This document shows positions 12,041 through 24,035 of a stretch of 64,000 nt of DNA, piece after piece. The position numbers and the translations under genes were made by a program. The stretch's first letter is position 1, and each line of letters begins with the position of its first letter. The notes below the pieces were generated by a model. That model was given only the letters and a program-made list of their open reading frames with translations, was not told where the DNA came from and did no database searches. Source of the DNA: Ceratotherium simum simum (lineage: Eukaryota; Chordata; Mammalia; Perissodactyla; Rhinocerotidae); assembly GCF_000283155.1 (NCBI RefSeq), contig NW_004454180.1, positions 24,042,595 to 24,106,594 on the forward strand, in the 5' to 3' direction.

Positions 12041-13029
12041 CAGTTACTAACCTATGCTTAAAGAGGCAGGAGCTAAAAGGAAAAAAAAATCATCCATTTA
12101 GGATTTGCTATTGACAGGAAAGATTTCATGGGAGGAGTGAAGCGTGATATGGACTTTTAATGCTAAATAGGATGTGAACAAGAAGAAGTCCGAGTTAATA
12201 TTGCTACATTGTTCATGAGGAACCAAGGATAAGACTAAAATTGATCCACAATCCAACCTCAATATACTACTGTTACCAAAAAAGAAAAGCTATTTCTTAT
12301 CCTAGGATACATGTGAAATGGCAAAAGGAAAGAGGAAAAAAACCACCAAAATATAATGTATGATAGTTAAAAGAATCCTAAACTCACCTGTACTTCAAAC
12401 ATTAATCTTACCTCCAGAAAACTGGACAAATATTAGTCATCCATAAATTTAGCATATCAGTCAGGAAATCTTTTGCATTAACCATGGTCAAGTGATTAAT
12501 GCCTTTTATCCAGAGAATTATTGATCCTACAATTGGCTTCCTGTCTAATGACAATACATTCCAGTTAATATAAGGAAAAAATAGTTCCCACGTGGCCTTT
12601 ATGGTGGCATAGAGATTGATCTGCACATCAACTTCAAGTGCCTACTATAGGAAGTCTGTCACTTTGCTTCTGTGTCTCCTCTTCTAGAGGCGAGATCCAT
12701 TTTACAGAGTGGTGCTTCACACAAGGCTCCATTTCCTTAGTTAATGTTTCCTCATCAAATTTTAATTTATTACAAAAATTAAAGAGAAACAGAAAAACCA
12801 ACCAGAAATCCGCTGCTTTAACCAATCAATTTCGTCTTCCATCACTGCCTTCTAATGCTTGTCCATATGCACATATAATGTATTCATAGCTCTAATCCAA
12901 TTTTATTTGTTCTTTTCCACTTTATATCATTGAACTCTTTTCTAGGTGCTATACAACCTTCTATAATCACTAGTTTCCTGGCTGTGTTGATCCCACCCTC
13001 TTCTCTTCTCCTTTAGCACACTATTCTGA
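12041..13029. other. Intronic sequence with nothing recognised
   Basis: No gene or repeat family recognised. Overlapping short open frames on both strands at 12408-12889 show no domain and are taken as chance. Confidence 0.5.
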
Positions 13030-13205
13030 CCTCTATTATAATATTTACAGTGTTGTAGAGTTACTTTAATTTATCTTTGCCTCTTTTCCGTATCTCTTAG
13101 ACTGTTTCCACCAAGAGACCGTTTCCTTTGTCTCTGCTACAGCAGTTTGCATAGGGTATGGCACACAGACTCAATAAATAATTGTTGAATAAATTAATGA
13201 AAGTG
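13030..13205 (+). repeat. L2 LINE 3' end
   Basis: Sense L2 terminus: CTTAGACTGTTTCCACCAAG, CCTTTGTCTCTGCTACAGCA, GGGTATGGCACACAGACTCA and AATAAATAATTGTTGAATAA. Confidence 0.7.
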
Positions 13206-14754
13206 CATACATTACTTTGAGCTAATATATCATAATTTATGCAGCCATTGTTTCTATGGCTGAACTGTAAATGGTTTCCTATTTTTTCACCTATCTATAG
13301 CCCCTCTTGGGATTAATATTCAAATGTTAGAAAACATAAGGATTTGAGAAGGTATATAAAGTGAGAGCATGGTCAGTCACAGGTTAGGGCAAAGGGTTGG
13401 AAGGGTGTTTTCAGTCAAATTTCATCAGACTAATGGTGAGTTATTTGGGGCCACAGCCAACTGTTATCATTCTCGCCTTTGCCAGTAACTTGACAAAAGC
13501 AGAAAAGTAATAGAAATCAATCTTGTTACCCACGGTGGGAATTTCTCATGATCAGGATGTGGTTTACCTGGAGGTTTCAGTGAAAATGAGTGTATGATTT
13601 TGATGACAACTGGAATCCTGTGGAAATTGATAGACAGGTGAAAGAAGATAGGGAACAAAGACACACTTTAAAAATGGAAGACAGCTCAGCTGATTAGTGG
13701 CAGGAACTGAAACACATATTTTAATACGACTGCCCATTCCCCAAAAAATAATGTCAATACCTAACAGGAGTTCCTTTGACATAAAGAAAATACTATGTGT
13801 TCCTCAATTTTTGTTCAAAAATGCCCTACTCTCCATAGGACTCCTATGAGGCGGGAAAAATGGCTAGTGACAATGTCTGCCAAATGTGAAGCTGTATAGT
13901 CCCGATGTTTACGTAGTCAATATTTTAGTTGCATTCCTAGGTGTTCGAAGTTGCCCTTCACGTTGTCTGCTCCCCCCTTTCTGTCTATATCCTATTCATG
14001 GGCAACCAACTCCAATGTTCTAAAAATAAGGATGCTTCGACACCTGGCATCTGCCTTCCCTTGAGGGAACGGTGCTAATTACGGTTGCCGGTAAAGAAGC
14101 GCGAGTGAAGCTCTGAACTATCTTTGTTTTGATTTATCATCTGAGCTTGAGGGCTTATGGGGTAACCTTGGAGGTCACCTAGTCCGTTTGCTTGTTCCGA
14201 GGTAAAAAGATCAAAGCCACAAGTGAATCACCCCAGAGAGAAAAATTACCCTCTGTCTAAGCATTTCAGAGACAGCTGTAGACACCCTCAGCAACTCACC
14301 TCAATGTGGAGAAACCCTTCTATTTATTTGTTTGTTTGTTTGTTGCTTGCACTTAACCAAATTCCTTATGTAGTGCTGTGAGTACCTGAATATAAGTACT
14401 TTGAGAAAGAAAAACAGAGCTTAGAATAGTCAGTAGAGTTTGTATCATTTTTCCTTGATTTTTGATGCTTTGTTGGCTCCTCTGTGTACTTGTACCTGGG
14501 ATGGCCCTGACCTGCGCGATTGTATTTAGCAGGAAGTAGGCTGACAGAGGCTGCTTACCCCATGGAAAGTGGCTCTTTATATCAGTGGTCCTGAACTCCT
14601 TGTCTTCTTCAGCAGAGCAAAATCAGCTCTCTGTTTTTAGGCACAGTGGGAAAAATGGATGCCAGACAGCAGAGGTAGTGTGTGATGCTTGTTTCCATGA
14701 CACCGCGAACGTCTTATTCCCACAAAGCACTTGAGGCCTCTGTCAGAGATGACG
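13206..14754. other. Intronic sequence with nothing recognised except a TTTG tract
   Basis: No gene or repeat family recognised. A short (TTTG) tract lies at about 14325-14344. Antisense open frames at 13467-13782 have no recognisable domain. Confidence 0.5.
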
Positions 14755-14999
14755 TAGTGTATGAGTGGTTAAGCACACAGACTCTATGTCAGACAGACTT
14801 GAGCTTTAATTCTGACTCTCCTACTTATTAGCTTTGTAACATTGGTCAACTTACTCAAACACCGCATACTTTCATCTCCTCATCTATGAAATGGGAATAT
14901 TATTATTCCTTCTCACAGGATTGTTGTAAAGACTCATTGTGATAATATACATAAAGTGCTTAGCCCAGTGCCTGGAACACAGTAAATGGTAGTTATTAC
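14755..14999 (+). repeat. MIR SINE, near full length
   Basis: Well-preserved sense MIR: GAGTGGTTAAGCACACAGAC start, CCTACTTATTAGCTTTGTAA core, TCCTCATCTATGAAATGGGA, AGTGCTTAGCCCAGTGCCTG and a GTAAATGGTAGTTATTA terminus. Confidence 0.85.
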
Positions 15000-15056
15000 A
15001 AGTTTTTCTTTTTATAAATGTCCTTGCTTCTAACTTTTTAAATTGGCTACTTTGTA

Positions 15057-15258
15057 CAGTCACGTATCACTTAACAACAGGGATACATTCTGAGAAATTC
15101 GTCGTTAGGCAATTTCATTGTTGTGCCTGTTTGTACTTACACAAACCTAGATGGTAGGGCCTACTGCACACTTAGGCTATATAGTACTAATCTTATGGGA
15201 GCACTGTCATATATATGGTCTGCCATTGACTGAAACGTTGTTATGTAGCGCTTGACTG
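15057..15258. mobile_element. Small Tigger-like DNA transposon with terminal inverted repeats
   Basis: A 202-base nonautonomous element. The left end CAGTCACGTATCACTTAACA and the complement of the right end, CAGTCAAGCGCTACATAACA, are inverted copies. A TA lies at 15055-15056, as expected for Tc1/mariner target choice; the right-hand TA has decayed to TT. The interior (ACACAAACCTAGATGGTAGG, CTTATGGGAGCACTGTCATA) matches a common mammalian Tigger-derived MER element; I do not assign the exact subfamily. It has no coding capacity. Confidence 0.85.
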
Positions 15259-15879
15259 TTTATATATATTGGCTGGAAGCTTCAGTGGATGAAGTTCTCT
15301 ATTGAAGTAAAAGAAATAGAGATATTGATGCCATTGTAGTGGTGCTTTGCAGAGGAACTGAAGCCCAGTGACATTTACAAACTATACTCAATGTGCTGAA
15401 AAACATAGGCCATTGTGTCTGTCCTCCATCTGTTTACATTATGGCCATCATATATATACATATACATAAACAAAAATTAACTGGTCAGAAACTAGTAGAA
15501 GTATAGAGGCATTAGACGTGATTCCTGACTTTAAGGAATACTCATTCTACTAGGTTTAATCATGTTGAATTGCTATTTTTGTAGATCAAAATGGTAGAAT
15601 ATTAGCAATATTATAAGATTCAACCTAATTATTGGACAATGTATATGACCAGTAGAAATAGAAGGAAGTGTGTGCTACTTGCTAAATGAGAGTTATTGAC
15701 AATTCATTCACGGGAATGACTACTATATGCTAGAGCCATCGAGGTGGATTTATGCAGAAATGGGGCTTGACTGAGACCTCTAAAGCAGGGACTCCTTCTC
15801 ATTCTGCATCTCCTCTTCTCTTTCCTTCTATTGAGCTTTCCTGACACTGGTAGCAACATAGAAGCAACAGGTTTAGGAG
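15259..15879. other. Intronic sequence with nothing recognised
   Basis: No gene or repeat family recognised. There are short TA/CA-rich words near 15450-15466. Confidence 0.45.
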
Positions 15880-16095
15880 AAAAACAATAGACTTGAAGTC
15901 ATAAAACCTGGGTTCAAATCCCTGCCCCCCTCAACCCCCCCTCTTTCTTGTATGAACTTGGTCAAGTGATTTTACCATTTTAGGTTTCTATTTCCTCATC
16001 TGGCCTAAATGAGAAAAATATCAGTGGTATTGGGGTGAGAACTAAATGAGACAATGTACATGAAAATGTGCAGTACAGTGCTTGACTCATAGCTA
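15880..16095 (+). repeat. MIR SINE
   Basis: Sense MIR with an unusually C-rich interior (CCCTGCCCCCCTCAACCCCC): GACTTGAAGTCATAAAACCT, GAACTTGGTCAAGTGATTTT, TTTCCTCATCTGGCCTAAAT, CAGTACAGTGCTTGACTCAT. Confidence 0.75.
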
Positions 16096-16279
16096 TGTGT
16101 GTCGTTTTGTTCTGGTCATGGGTCTTTGGTTCCAGCCGCACATAATGATGATGCAATTGCTGCATAAATGATGATGATGCTGGCCTTCTGGAATGACTTT
16201 ATGTTTGCCCAAAGCATTTTATCCCCCAGTGCCTGCCAGAGCCTTCCATTTATGGTGTAGTTCCTACTATAGGTCCTGT

Positions 16280-16303
16280 ATACACACAAACACACACACA
16301 CAC
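16280..16303. repeat. CA microsatellite
   Basis: Short imperfect (CA) tract, immediately left of the antisense L2 block. Confidence 0.8.
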
Positions 16304-16309
16304 ACGAGT

Positions 16310-17130
16310 TCAGTCTGTCATTCGTTCCACAAGTACTTATTGAAAACACACTGTATACTTCGAGGATGAGGCAATGGACAGCATAAAGTCCCCATCTGAA
16401 TGGAGCTTACCTTCCATTGGGAAAGTGGGCAACCAAAAATGAACAAATAAACAATTCCAAAGAGTGAGAGAGTCTTTGAACAACAATAAATCAGTGTGAG
16501 AGGAAAGGTTAAGTGAACCTTGATTGGAGTTCTGAACTTAGTGAAGGAGAAGTCATGCAAAGATCTGGGAAAGACCTTTCCAGGCAGAAGGAAGAGAGAT
16601 AGCAAATGTCTTCAGGTGGGAAAGATCTGGCAAGTTTCAAAAATATCAATAAAGCTAGTGTAGCTACAGAAGAGGGAAATAGGGAAGAAAATAGGGAAAT
16701 GGCAATATAAATCTTGTAAATCTGGTAAAAAAAAAAAAAAGTAAAAGTTTCTTATGTGTACTCGGAAACAATAAGCGTGAAGAGTTGGGGAAGAATGCCC
16801 TGATTGCTCTGGATACTGCATGGAAATTAGAAGCGCTAGTTGGCGAGCAACTGTGGAGGAGGGAGATGAAGAGGCTACTACAGTGACCTAGGCAAGAGAT
16901 GATATGGCTTGAACTAGGGTGGTAGTGGTGGAAGTAGTAAGAAATAGTGTCTCAATTTTTGTTTTTCTAAGATAGAGCAATCAATCCCATTGGTGATGAA
17001 TTCGATGAGGGGGATATGAGAAAGAGAGGAATCAAGGATAGCTCTTGATTTTTGCCCTGAGCAACTGGATGCTTGGTGGTGCTATTTACAGAGTTGGGAA
17101 GAGTTGGGGAAAAGCAGATTTTGGGGGAGG
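16310..17130 (-). repeat. Long L2 LINE fragment, antisense
   Basis: About 800 bases of antisense L2, the longest L2 here. In order: ACAAGTACTTATTGAAAACA, CATCTGAATGGAGCTTACCT, GGGAAAGACCTTTCCAGGCA, CTACTACAGTGACCTAGGCA, GAGATGATATGGCTTGAACT, GAAAGAGAGGAATCAAGGAT, TGAGCAACTGGATGCTTGGT. An A-run near 16727 interrupts it. Reading frames are broken. Antisense open frames across it are remnants or chance. Confidence 0.85.
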
Positions 17131-17604
17131 TCGGTTGGGTTTGGGGAGGTTTTTTTGGATATTCAAAGAGTCATACATGAAGCTGGGTACCTCATTCCAT
17201 TGAAAGTGGAACTTTATAGCTCCACGTGGTTTTACGGAATCTTTCCAAGACCATAGTCTGAGCAACAGACAATATCGCTCATGTAAAGCCAGGTGCTGGC
17301 CTACACATGTGCTCCCACTTCTCCCATGGCTGAACGATTTTTTTGGCATTCAAAGTAAACAATTTCAATGCATATATCTTGTTTATTTAATGTAATGGTG
17401 ATTTATTGCTGGCTATTATCTCAGCTGTTTGGGGCATGGTACTTACAAACCTGAAGTTGAAGCTCTAATCTGTACTTAAACCAATTAGTTTTTAAAGATA
17501 GGAACTGTTTCCTGACCATAGATATATTCAGCCACCTTGAAAATGTTTATCTTCAGATTAAAAACTAGTAACTACTTATTAAAAAGATCTAGCATGACAA
17601 AAAT
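17131..17604. other. Intronic sequence with nothing recognised
   Basis: No gene or repeat family recognised. The open frame at 17086-17349 overlaps the L2 end and has no domain. Confidence 0.45.
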
Positions 17605-17760
17605 TTGACTCATTGTAAAAGTCATCCCATTTTATCCTCATAAATACACTTTCAGGTGAGTTTTTGAACTCCATTTTATTGATTAGGAGACTAAGATATA
17701 GAAAAGTTAATAATTACCACAGGTTCACAAAAAAAAGTTGATCATAAGTGAGATTGAGTG
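17605..17760 (-). repeat. MIR SINE fragment, antisense
   Basis: Antisense MIR: CATCCCATTTTATCCTCATA, CTCCATTTTATTGATTAGGA, GACTAAGATATAGAAAAGTT. Confidence 0.6.
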
Positions 17761-18119
17761 GAAAAGTGGGAATTGCTACTCCCCACCCCCATTCTGTAGA
17801 AAATAGCCCCAAGAGCAGGTCTTCCTGACTCTGAGTTGAGAAAATGGTCTAGAGTCCTTATCATCTTGGACGGTGGTAGAACATTCCAGAAAAGATGCCA
17901 CAATTTTTCTACCATTGTACATATCTCACCATCCTTTGGCTTCTTTCACCATAGTCTTAAAAAATCATCTTGTCACATATTACTTTTAAAAGATTGATTT
18001 TAGAATAGTGATTCTACATTATTTGGAGAATAGTTTTAGAACTTTTGAGGAGAAAGTGCTCGAGGGGGAAGCTCTCCTTGTTCTTTCAGCCATGGTCTGC
18101 TTGCACTACCCTCCTCTCT

Positions 18120-18235
18120 AAGTCAGGCCCGCATTCCCTTTCTTTCCTTTGCATACTTGTGCTAGGGCAGAGAAGCCCTCAGCCTTTCTGGCCCATCACA
18201 GGCCCTCAGTAAATATTGTTGAATGAATGAATGCT
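18120..18235 (+). repeat. L2 LINE 3' end
   Basis: Sense L2 terminus ending GGCCCTCAGTAAATATTGTT and GAATGAATGAATG. Confidence 0.65.
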
Positions 18236-19104
18236 GCCAGGAAGTCCCCACTCCTTAACATTCTGGTTAAATTGTGCCCAAACACCCAGTAGATAGCCTG
18301 AGAGTATTAAACTCACTCCCATAACAGCTGTGAATGCCTTACTTCCTCAGGCTTCCCCCTGCCTCTCCACCTGCTTCCATGGGTGGGTGACTTCAAAAGT
18401 ACTCTGCCCCTTTGCCCCAGTCAATCATTTCTTTGTTTTTAGCGGGTTTTTTCCTCTTTCTTTCTCCTCCTTTCTTGTTTTTTTGGAGGATGCACTAAAG
18501 ATAGTGTGTGGGGGGGATGCAGGGGAAGGATGTTACTAAGAGATGTCAGACCAGGCAGCGGGCTATCTTCTACTGTCTTTTCCTGCTGTCTTCTCTTGCT
18601 ATTTCCTCTCTCCCTTCCCCTCTGCCGAAGTCAGTTCCACTCCAAGGTTTGTACATAATAATTCTGCCCAACCAGATTCTTCCGTATCTCACCGTTTACA
18701 CCAGCAAAATACTTTCCTCCAAAATGCAATTCTCTCTCTAAGAGGAATTCCTGAGAATAACATTGTCTCTCCTCTGTTATAAGTTGTGAAAATTTCCCCA
18801 GTGGGAAGAAGTCTCTCAAACTAGGGAGGGAATTGAAAATTCTCAGCTGCAGTCAGTCAGAATGACAAAAGAACCTGTTCCATTTGGTTTTTACCATCAA
18901 ACTCTCAACATTGCAATTTTCACCTCCCCACCATGTTTGCACTTGATGTCTCATATACCTTTCTTCCACTCTGTTTACTGGAATATTCAAGGAGGTGTTG
19001 AGAAATTATAAGGAGATTTTGCATATACAGACCACTATTTTCTCTCAGTCAATAGAATAATAGTAATAACAATAAAAATCTTGAGTAATAAGAATAATAA
19101 ACAC
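18236..19104. other. Intronic sequence with nothing recognised
   Basis: Pyrimidine-rich, with several overlapping short open frames at 18330-18819. None has a domain or conserved motif. No repeat family recognised. Confidence 0.45.
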
Positions 19105-19355
19105 TAATTGAGAACCACAAATGTTTACCACCTACTATCCACTTTAAATTGTGCTAAACTTTTTCTCATGTTTTATCAATTAATACCAATAATACTCCTG
19201 AGAGTTGGATATTATCATCCTCAGTTTACAAATAAGGAAACAAAGACTCAGGAAGTTGGTTAATTAATTCATTAATATACCAAAAGAGGCACAGCTAACT
19301 GTTTAGGCTAGGATTCAAGTCAAGGACTTCCAGAATCTAATTGCACTGTCTTCTC
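19105..19355 (-). repeat. MIR SINE, antisense
   Basis: Antisense MIR: GAGAGTTGGATATTATCATC, CTCAGTTTACAAATAAGGAA, ACAAAGACTCAGGAAGTTGG, AGGCACAGCTAACTG, AGGATTCAAGTC. Confidence 0.75.
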
Positions 19356-19484
19356 TGTATATGAGAAAAAGAGGGAAAAACTAGGGGTATCCTAACTTTT
19401 TATGTTGAGTGCATACTGTGAACGGTATGCCTGATGCCTTGCTATGGAGCTGCTAAGTTTTTTTAAGAGGAAAGTAGCATCACA

Positions 19485-19845
19485 CTTATTTATTTATTTA
19501 TTTATTTATCCAGCTTATTGAGGTATAATTGGTATACAAATAACTGCACATAATTAATGTATACTATTTGGTGAGTTTGGACATACGTAATATATGATAC
19601 CATCACCACAGTCCAGGTGATAAACATTCCTATCACCTCCAAAAGTTTTCTTCTCTCCTTTCGTTTTTTTGTTTGATTTGTAGTAAGAACACTTAACATA
19701 AGACCTACCCTCTTAACAAATTTTTAAGTACACAATACCTTATTATCAACTATGAGTGCAATCTTGTACAGCAGATCTCTGGAACTTACTCATGCTGTAT
19801 AACTGTAAATTTTGAAATACTATTTTGACTGACTAAAATTATCAC
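19485..19845 (-). repeat. LINE-1 3' untranslated-region fragment, antisense
   Basis: Starts with a (TTTA) tract at 19490-19510, the complement of an A-rich tail. Then CTTATTGAGGTATAATTGGT, GGTGAGTTTGGACATACGTA, ACCATCACCACAGTCCAGGT, TAAGAACACTTAACATAAGA and GTACAGCAGATCTCTGGAAC, all common in old mammalian L1 3' ends. Confidence 0.7.
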
Positions 19846-20224
19846 ACTTTCACGTCAAAGCAGATTTAGAACCCAACAGGAGTGGGAGAGAAAATAAATA
19901 CATGTTGTATATACGTGATGCACATAGCTGATGTGTTATGACAGTCCTCTTGGGAAGTGAGAAGGTACACTGGTAGACACGCCCTTTCTCCTCATTCAGA
20001 AATAAGAATGTCATAACAGTTCTGTTGTCTCGTTTCCATGTATTTATATCCCACCTAAACTGTCAACTAAAATAATTCCGAGTCAAAAGAGGCGCATGGG
20101 CCTAATTTCTTCTTTTAAACAGAAATGCTAACTTCAGTTTAACCTCTCCCTCTAAAATGCCATTGTTTACCGCTTTTATCTTACAATTAAGTATGCCATT
20201 CTCTTCTCCTCCCCAACATCTACT

Positions 20225-20395
20225 GTGACACTTACAACTTGGGCACCTCATTTAAACTCTCTAAGTTGTTCTCCTTTTGTAAAATGGGAATAATGCTAAT
20301 ACCACCACATAGGGCATTGCGAGGATTTTAAAAATAATAAAGGATGAATATAAACTAGTTGGCACATAGTAGATCTCAGTAAATGCTAGTCTCCA
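20225..20395 (+). repeat. MIR SINE fragment
   Basis: Sense MIR: ACTTGGGCACCTCATTTAAA, CCTTTTGTAAAATGGGAATA, TTGGCACATAGTAGATCTCA, AGTAAATGCTAG. Confidence 0.75.
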
Positions 20396-21318
20396 CACCC
20401 TACTCTGCTTCTAGAATGTAACATTTTAAAGGGCAAGAGCTAGCTATGACCTCTACTTCAGAGCTAGAAGCACAGAAAGTGGACTAAATATTATGCTGAT
20501 TTTGTCAGTGCCCAATAGTAGAATTCCATCTCCTTAGCCCAGAAAAGAGCAGTGCTCTTTCTATATTCCTCCCAGACCTTAACCCAGAGCCTAAAGTTCG
20601 GGTTTATTGACTGTTTGTTTCAACCACCGGGTGGCATGACAATGGAATGATAGACTGTGGGTGTGTTTCCTTCCATCTCGGAGATTTAAAGGAAGTGTGG
20701 AAGCAGGTATTTGTACTTAACAAAACAAGTGTTCAGAAGATCCAATTCCATTTCCTCTGGTAGATTTCAGCCAGTTGTGCTCCAGCTCATTGCTCACCTA
20801 TTAAAGCCTGCTTGGCTCTCACATCCAAGATGCACTGGGAAGGTCCACAGGCAGCCTTCCACTGCTAATAACATGAAGCCACTGGTTGTTGTAAGACTTG
20901 TAAGCCTGTGACTCTCATAGATCAATTTCAGAGCAATATTGTGTATAAGCGAACACAGTCTCAGTAACTAAGAATGATTTTAAAACAACTCAAACCAGCA
21001 TTAGTCGATATTATGAAGGGGACAGGAAATCCCCCAGCAATAAATTTTAAAATCCCTGTTCGAGTTCTTCCCAATCCACTGCCCCACGCAATACAGCCCC
21101 CCTTCTCAAACCCATGGAAACTCCATGGGTCCTTGTTTTCCTCCTTGTGGCTCTCTGCCCTGTCCCTTTTCTATCATTTCTCCATTGCACAGCCCAGGAA
21201 CTGTCCAAGGTTACACCCATCTTGGAGGGGAAGAAGGGGAAGGCTCTGATGTAGACTTTGCCAGAAATCTCTAGTGCATAGGCAGAGAAAAAAATCTGGG
21301 AAAACTCAAAAATTAATC
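20396..21318. other. Intronic sequence with nothing recognised
   Basis: No repeat family recognised. Open frames at 20711-20911 and 20974-21249 have no recognisable domain. Confidence 0.45.
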
Positions 21319-21450
21319 ACTTATAATTCTTTATAAATTGGATAAAAATCCTTTGTCAGTTATGTTTTGTAAAAATATATCCAGTCTGTGCCTTATCTTT
21401 TTTTTTAACTATATCTTTCAAAGAACGATAATTTTTAATCTTGGAGGAAA
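21319..21450 (-). repeat. LINE-1 fragment, antisense
   Basis: Short antisense L1 piece from the end of ORF2: ATAAATTGGATAAAAATCCT, TTTGTCAGTTATGTTTTGTA, CCAGTCTGTGCCTTATCTTT, CAAAGAACGATAATTTTTAA. Confidence 0.65.
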
Positions 21451-21584
21451 GAAATGATCAGGCAATAAAAAGCAAACGCCGGCAGAGTGTGAAAAAAATT
21501 AATCACCGTATCTTGGCATACTGTAGCCAAACTTAAGTAAATGCAACAAACTGTGCTGCAAATTGCAAAAGGGAATAATGAGAT

Positions 21585-21740
21585 CTAGTCATGGAAAGTA
21601 CTGAATTGGAAGTGTGAAGTTTTCCTTCCAATCCTTCTTGTGCCACCAATTAGCTGTATGAACTTGAAAAGGTGACTTCACCTCTCTAATTCTTCACTTG
21701 CTCCCTTTTATTGATATGAAACCAAGGCTTTTCTTAGTAT
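21585..21740 (+). repeat. MIR SINE fragment
   Basis: Sense MIR: ATGGAAAGTACTGAATTGGA, TGTGCCACCAATTAGCTGTA, AAGGTGACTTCACCTCTCTA. Confidence 0.65.
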
Positions 21741-21764
21741 AATGGAATGACTGACATAAGGTCC

Positions 21765-21865
21765 CATAGGAAGACAAGAACCATGTCTTTATGTGCTTTT
21801 GTACCTCTGGTACCAACATGACAGGGCCTGGCACAGAGTAAGCACTCAATGACTTTCAGATGGAT
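21765..21865 (+). repeat. L2 LINE 3' end
   Basis: Sense L2 terminus: AGACAAGAACCATGTCTTTA, GGGCCTGGCACAGAGTAAGC, ACTCAATGACTTTCAGATGG. Confidence 0.7.
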
Positions 21866-22384
21866 GCAAGACTTGTTCCTGGGTTTTCTAAATCCACAGC
21901 CAATACCCTGTGGCCTGTCCCACTTGGGATCTCATTTCCTCACTGCTCCGCTTTTCCACTAAGATCCCACCTAGTTCAAATGATTGACATGTACTTCTAG
22001 TCTATGCACTTATGGTACAGAATACCAGTCTTCACCAGTTTCGTTGTTCTGATGACATCTCTACTATTAACTAATACTTTTTGAGTTAGCATTTGGATTT
22101 ATAGAGCCTCTAAGTTGCATGCATTTTTTATAACTAGATGGCAAAATTTCTACCACTTGCTCTAAAATTATTCCCCTCTTTCTCTGAGACATAAAATGAC
22201 GTATATACATTTATTGTTAGCATAATGATTTATAACGATATTTCAAGGATATCCAAGGAGAGCTTGGATGTATTCAATTAGAAATTGTTATTTTTAAGTG
22301 TTGTGTGTTTTTGTGTGTCCAGTACATTGTGGGATGGTAGGAAAGACACAGTGTGTGTTGTATGCTGCCTCCACAAGTGATTGA

Positions 22385-22580
22385 TGACATGTATATAGCA
22401 CTGTACAGGTTACAGACAACCTTATTTCCTGATTAACTCCTCTCAACTATCATGAGGGTTTGGTATTGTTATTAACCACAGTTCACAGATAAGATGCTGC
22501 GGCTGAGCACCATTTAAGTGACTTGCCCAAGATCACAAAGCTGGGTCTGAGCTCACATGTAGGTTCTCTGCTTTCAGAAC
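22385..22580 (-). repeat. MIR SINE, antisense
   Basis: Antisense MIR: AGTTCACAGATAAGATGCTG, AAGTGACTTGCCCAAGATCA, CAAAGCTGGGTCTGAGCTCA. It lies tail-to-head next to the sense MIR that starts at about 22590. Confidence 0.8.
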
Positions 22581-22589
22581 AAGTCTTCA

Positions 22590-22830
22590 GCTCGGATAGC
22601 ACAGTAGTTAAGGGCACAGCCTCTTTACCCAGATTGCTCAGTATTAACATCCCAATTTTGCTACTTATTTGCTGTGTGAGCTAAATAAGACAAGTCACTT
22701 AACCTTTTTGTGCCTCAGTCTCCCATTCTCAAAATGGGAAGAAAATAGAACCTACCACATAGCGTTGTTAGGGGAATTGAGTTAATGCATGTAACATTCT
22801 TAGAACAGAACAGGCATGTAAAAGCACTTC
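22590..22830 (+). repeat. MIR SINE, near full length
   Basis: Sense MIR: GATAGCACAGTAGTTAAGGG start, GCTACTTATTTGCTGTGTGA, CAAGTCACTTAACCTTTTTG, TGCCTCAGTCTCCCATTCTC, GTTGTTAGGGGAATTGAGTT. Confidence 0.85.
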
Positions 22831-23807
22831 ATATATGTTAATTTGTGTATGTGTGCATGTGCCTGTGTATGTGCGTTCATTTGCATGCCTTGTGTGTTTT
22901 CACGAGACTGAACTGATTCTCACATTTCTGGAAATCTCTCACGTTAGCTCCTCAAGTACATTTTATTTCCTTGATACAAAAGAGCCGATTCCTGGCGGCG
23001 GCCTGATTATAAATTATGTGTAGTGTATTTATGAGGAGGTTGTGAGTATGCTTCAGACCATCCATGTGGGAACAGGGTCCCAACGTGCAGAAGAGGAACA
23101 GAAACAAAACTCTGACCTCTGATGTAATATTCGCTCAGACGCTTCTCAGATAAAATTGCTACGCTTCAGGAGCTGATTGCCACAGAAACCCCGCAGCCCA
23201 GAGAACATAATGCAAGCTGTAATTTAAAATTTCACACAGGAAGGAAAAGTTACAGTTTTCAGCGAGAGTCTGTAGATCAAACACAAGACAAGAACTAAGT
23301 GTCTGCCCGGTGTATCAAGCATGGAAGAAGGCAGTGTGGCTTGAGTTCTTTCCTAGTCAATTTTATTGATTAAACCTCAAACCATCTAACGTGGTACATG
23401 TTGCCTGGATGTCTAAAACCAGTCTTTGAACAAAGAGAGGAGACTCAATCTAAACAGTCAGGAAGCAGAAATACTGTTCCAAATACTGTTGTATGTGCTT
23501 TATAGCTGCTAAAAACCAAGGGACCGAACTGAGTCTCAAAAGCTTTTAGGGTTACATGTGCTAAATTCTATCACTTGACTTGGAGGTGTCGCATTTGACT
23601 TGCTAGCCCTTCACTAATCTAGATGGACATGAAGCTCCGCTCTCTGAAGAGGCAGGAGCAGCGGCCCGAGGGCCCTTCTGGGTGGGGTAAGACAGCTCCA
23701 AGTCTTACTGGTCTGGGTGCATTTCCTTGTCAGCCTCATCATTTATCCTTTCTCATCATCTTCATTCAAATAATGAATGCTACAAAACAACCCTCATTCT
23801 ACCGCTG
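22831..23807. other. Intronic sequence with nothing recognised
   Basis: A short TG-rich start (about 22843-22885), then unassigned DNA. No gene recognised; open frames at 22835-23023 and 23623-23820 have no domain. Confidence 0.45.
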
Positions 23808-24035
23808 GGAGACAGTATAGGGTTGCAGAAATAATATGAACTTCAGGGTCAGAGGAAACCAAGTCAGTTTGAGTCCATGTTTTGCTTTTTATTACCATTT
23901 GTGGTAAAGGGCAAGTTGCTTAGCCTCTCTCTGCCTCAATTTCCTTATCTGTAAATGGAGATAGAAATATTATGTTACAATGTTGTTAGGAGGATTCAAT
24001 GAGATATTATATGGGAATTGTTGGACATGTATTGG
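23808..24035 (+). repeat. MIR SINE
   Basis: Sense MIR: GGTTGCAGAAATAATATGAA, GCAAGTTGCTTAGCCTCTCT, CTGCCTCAATTTCCTTATCT, GTTGTTAGGAGGATTCAATG. Confidence 0.8.
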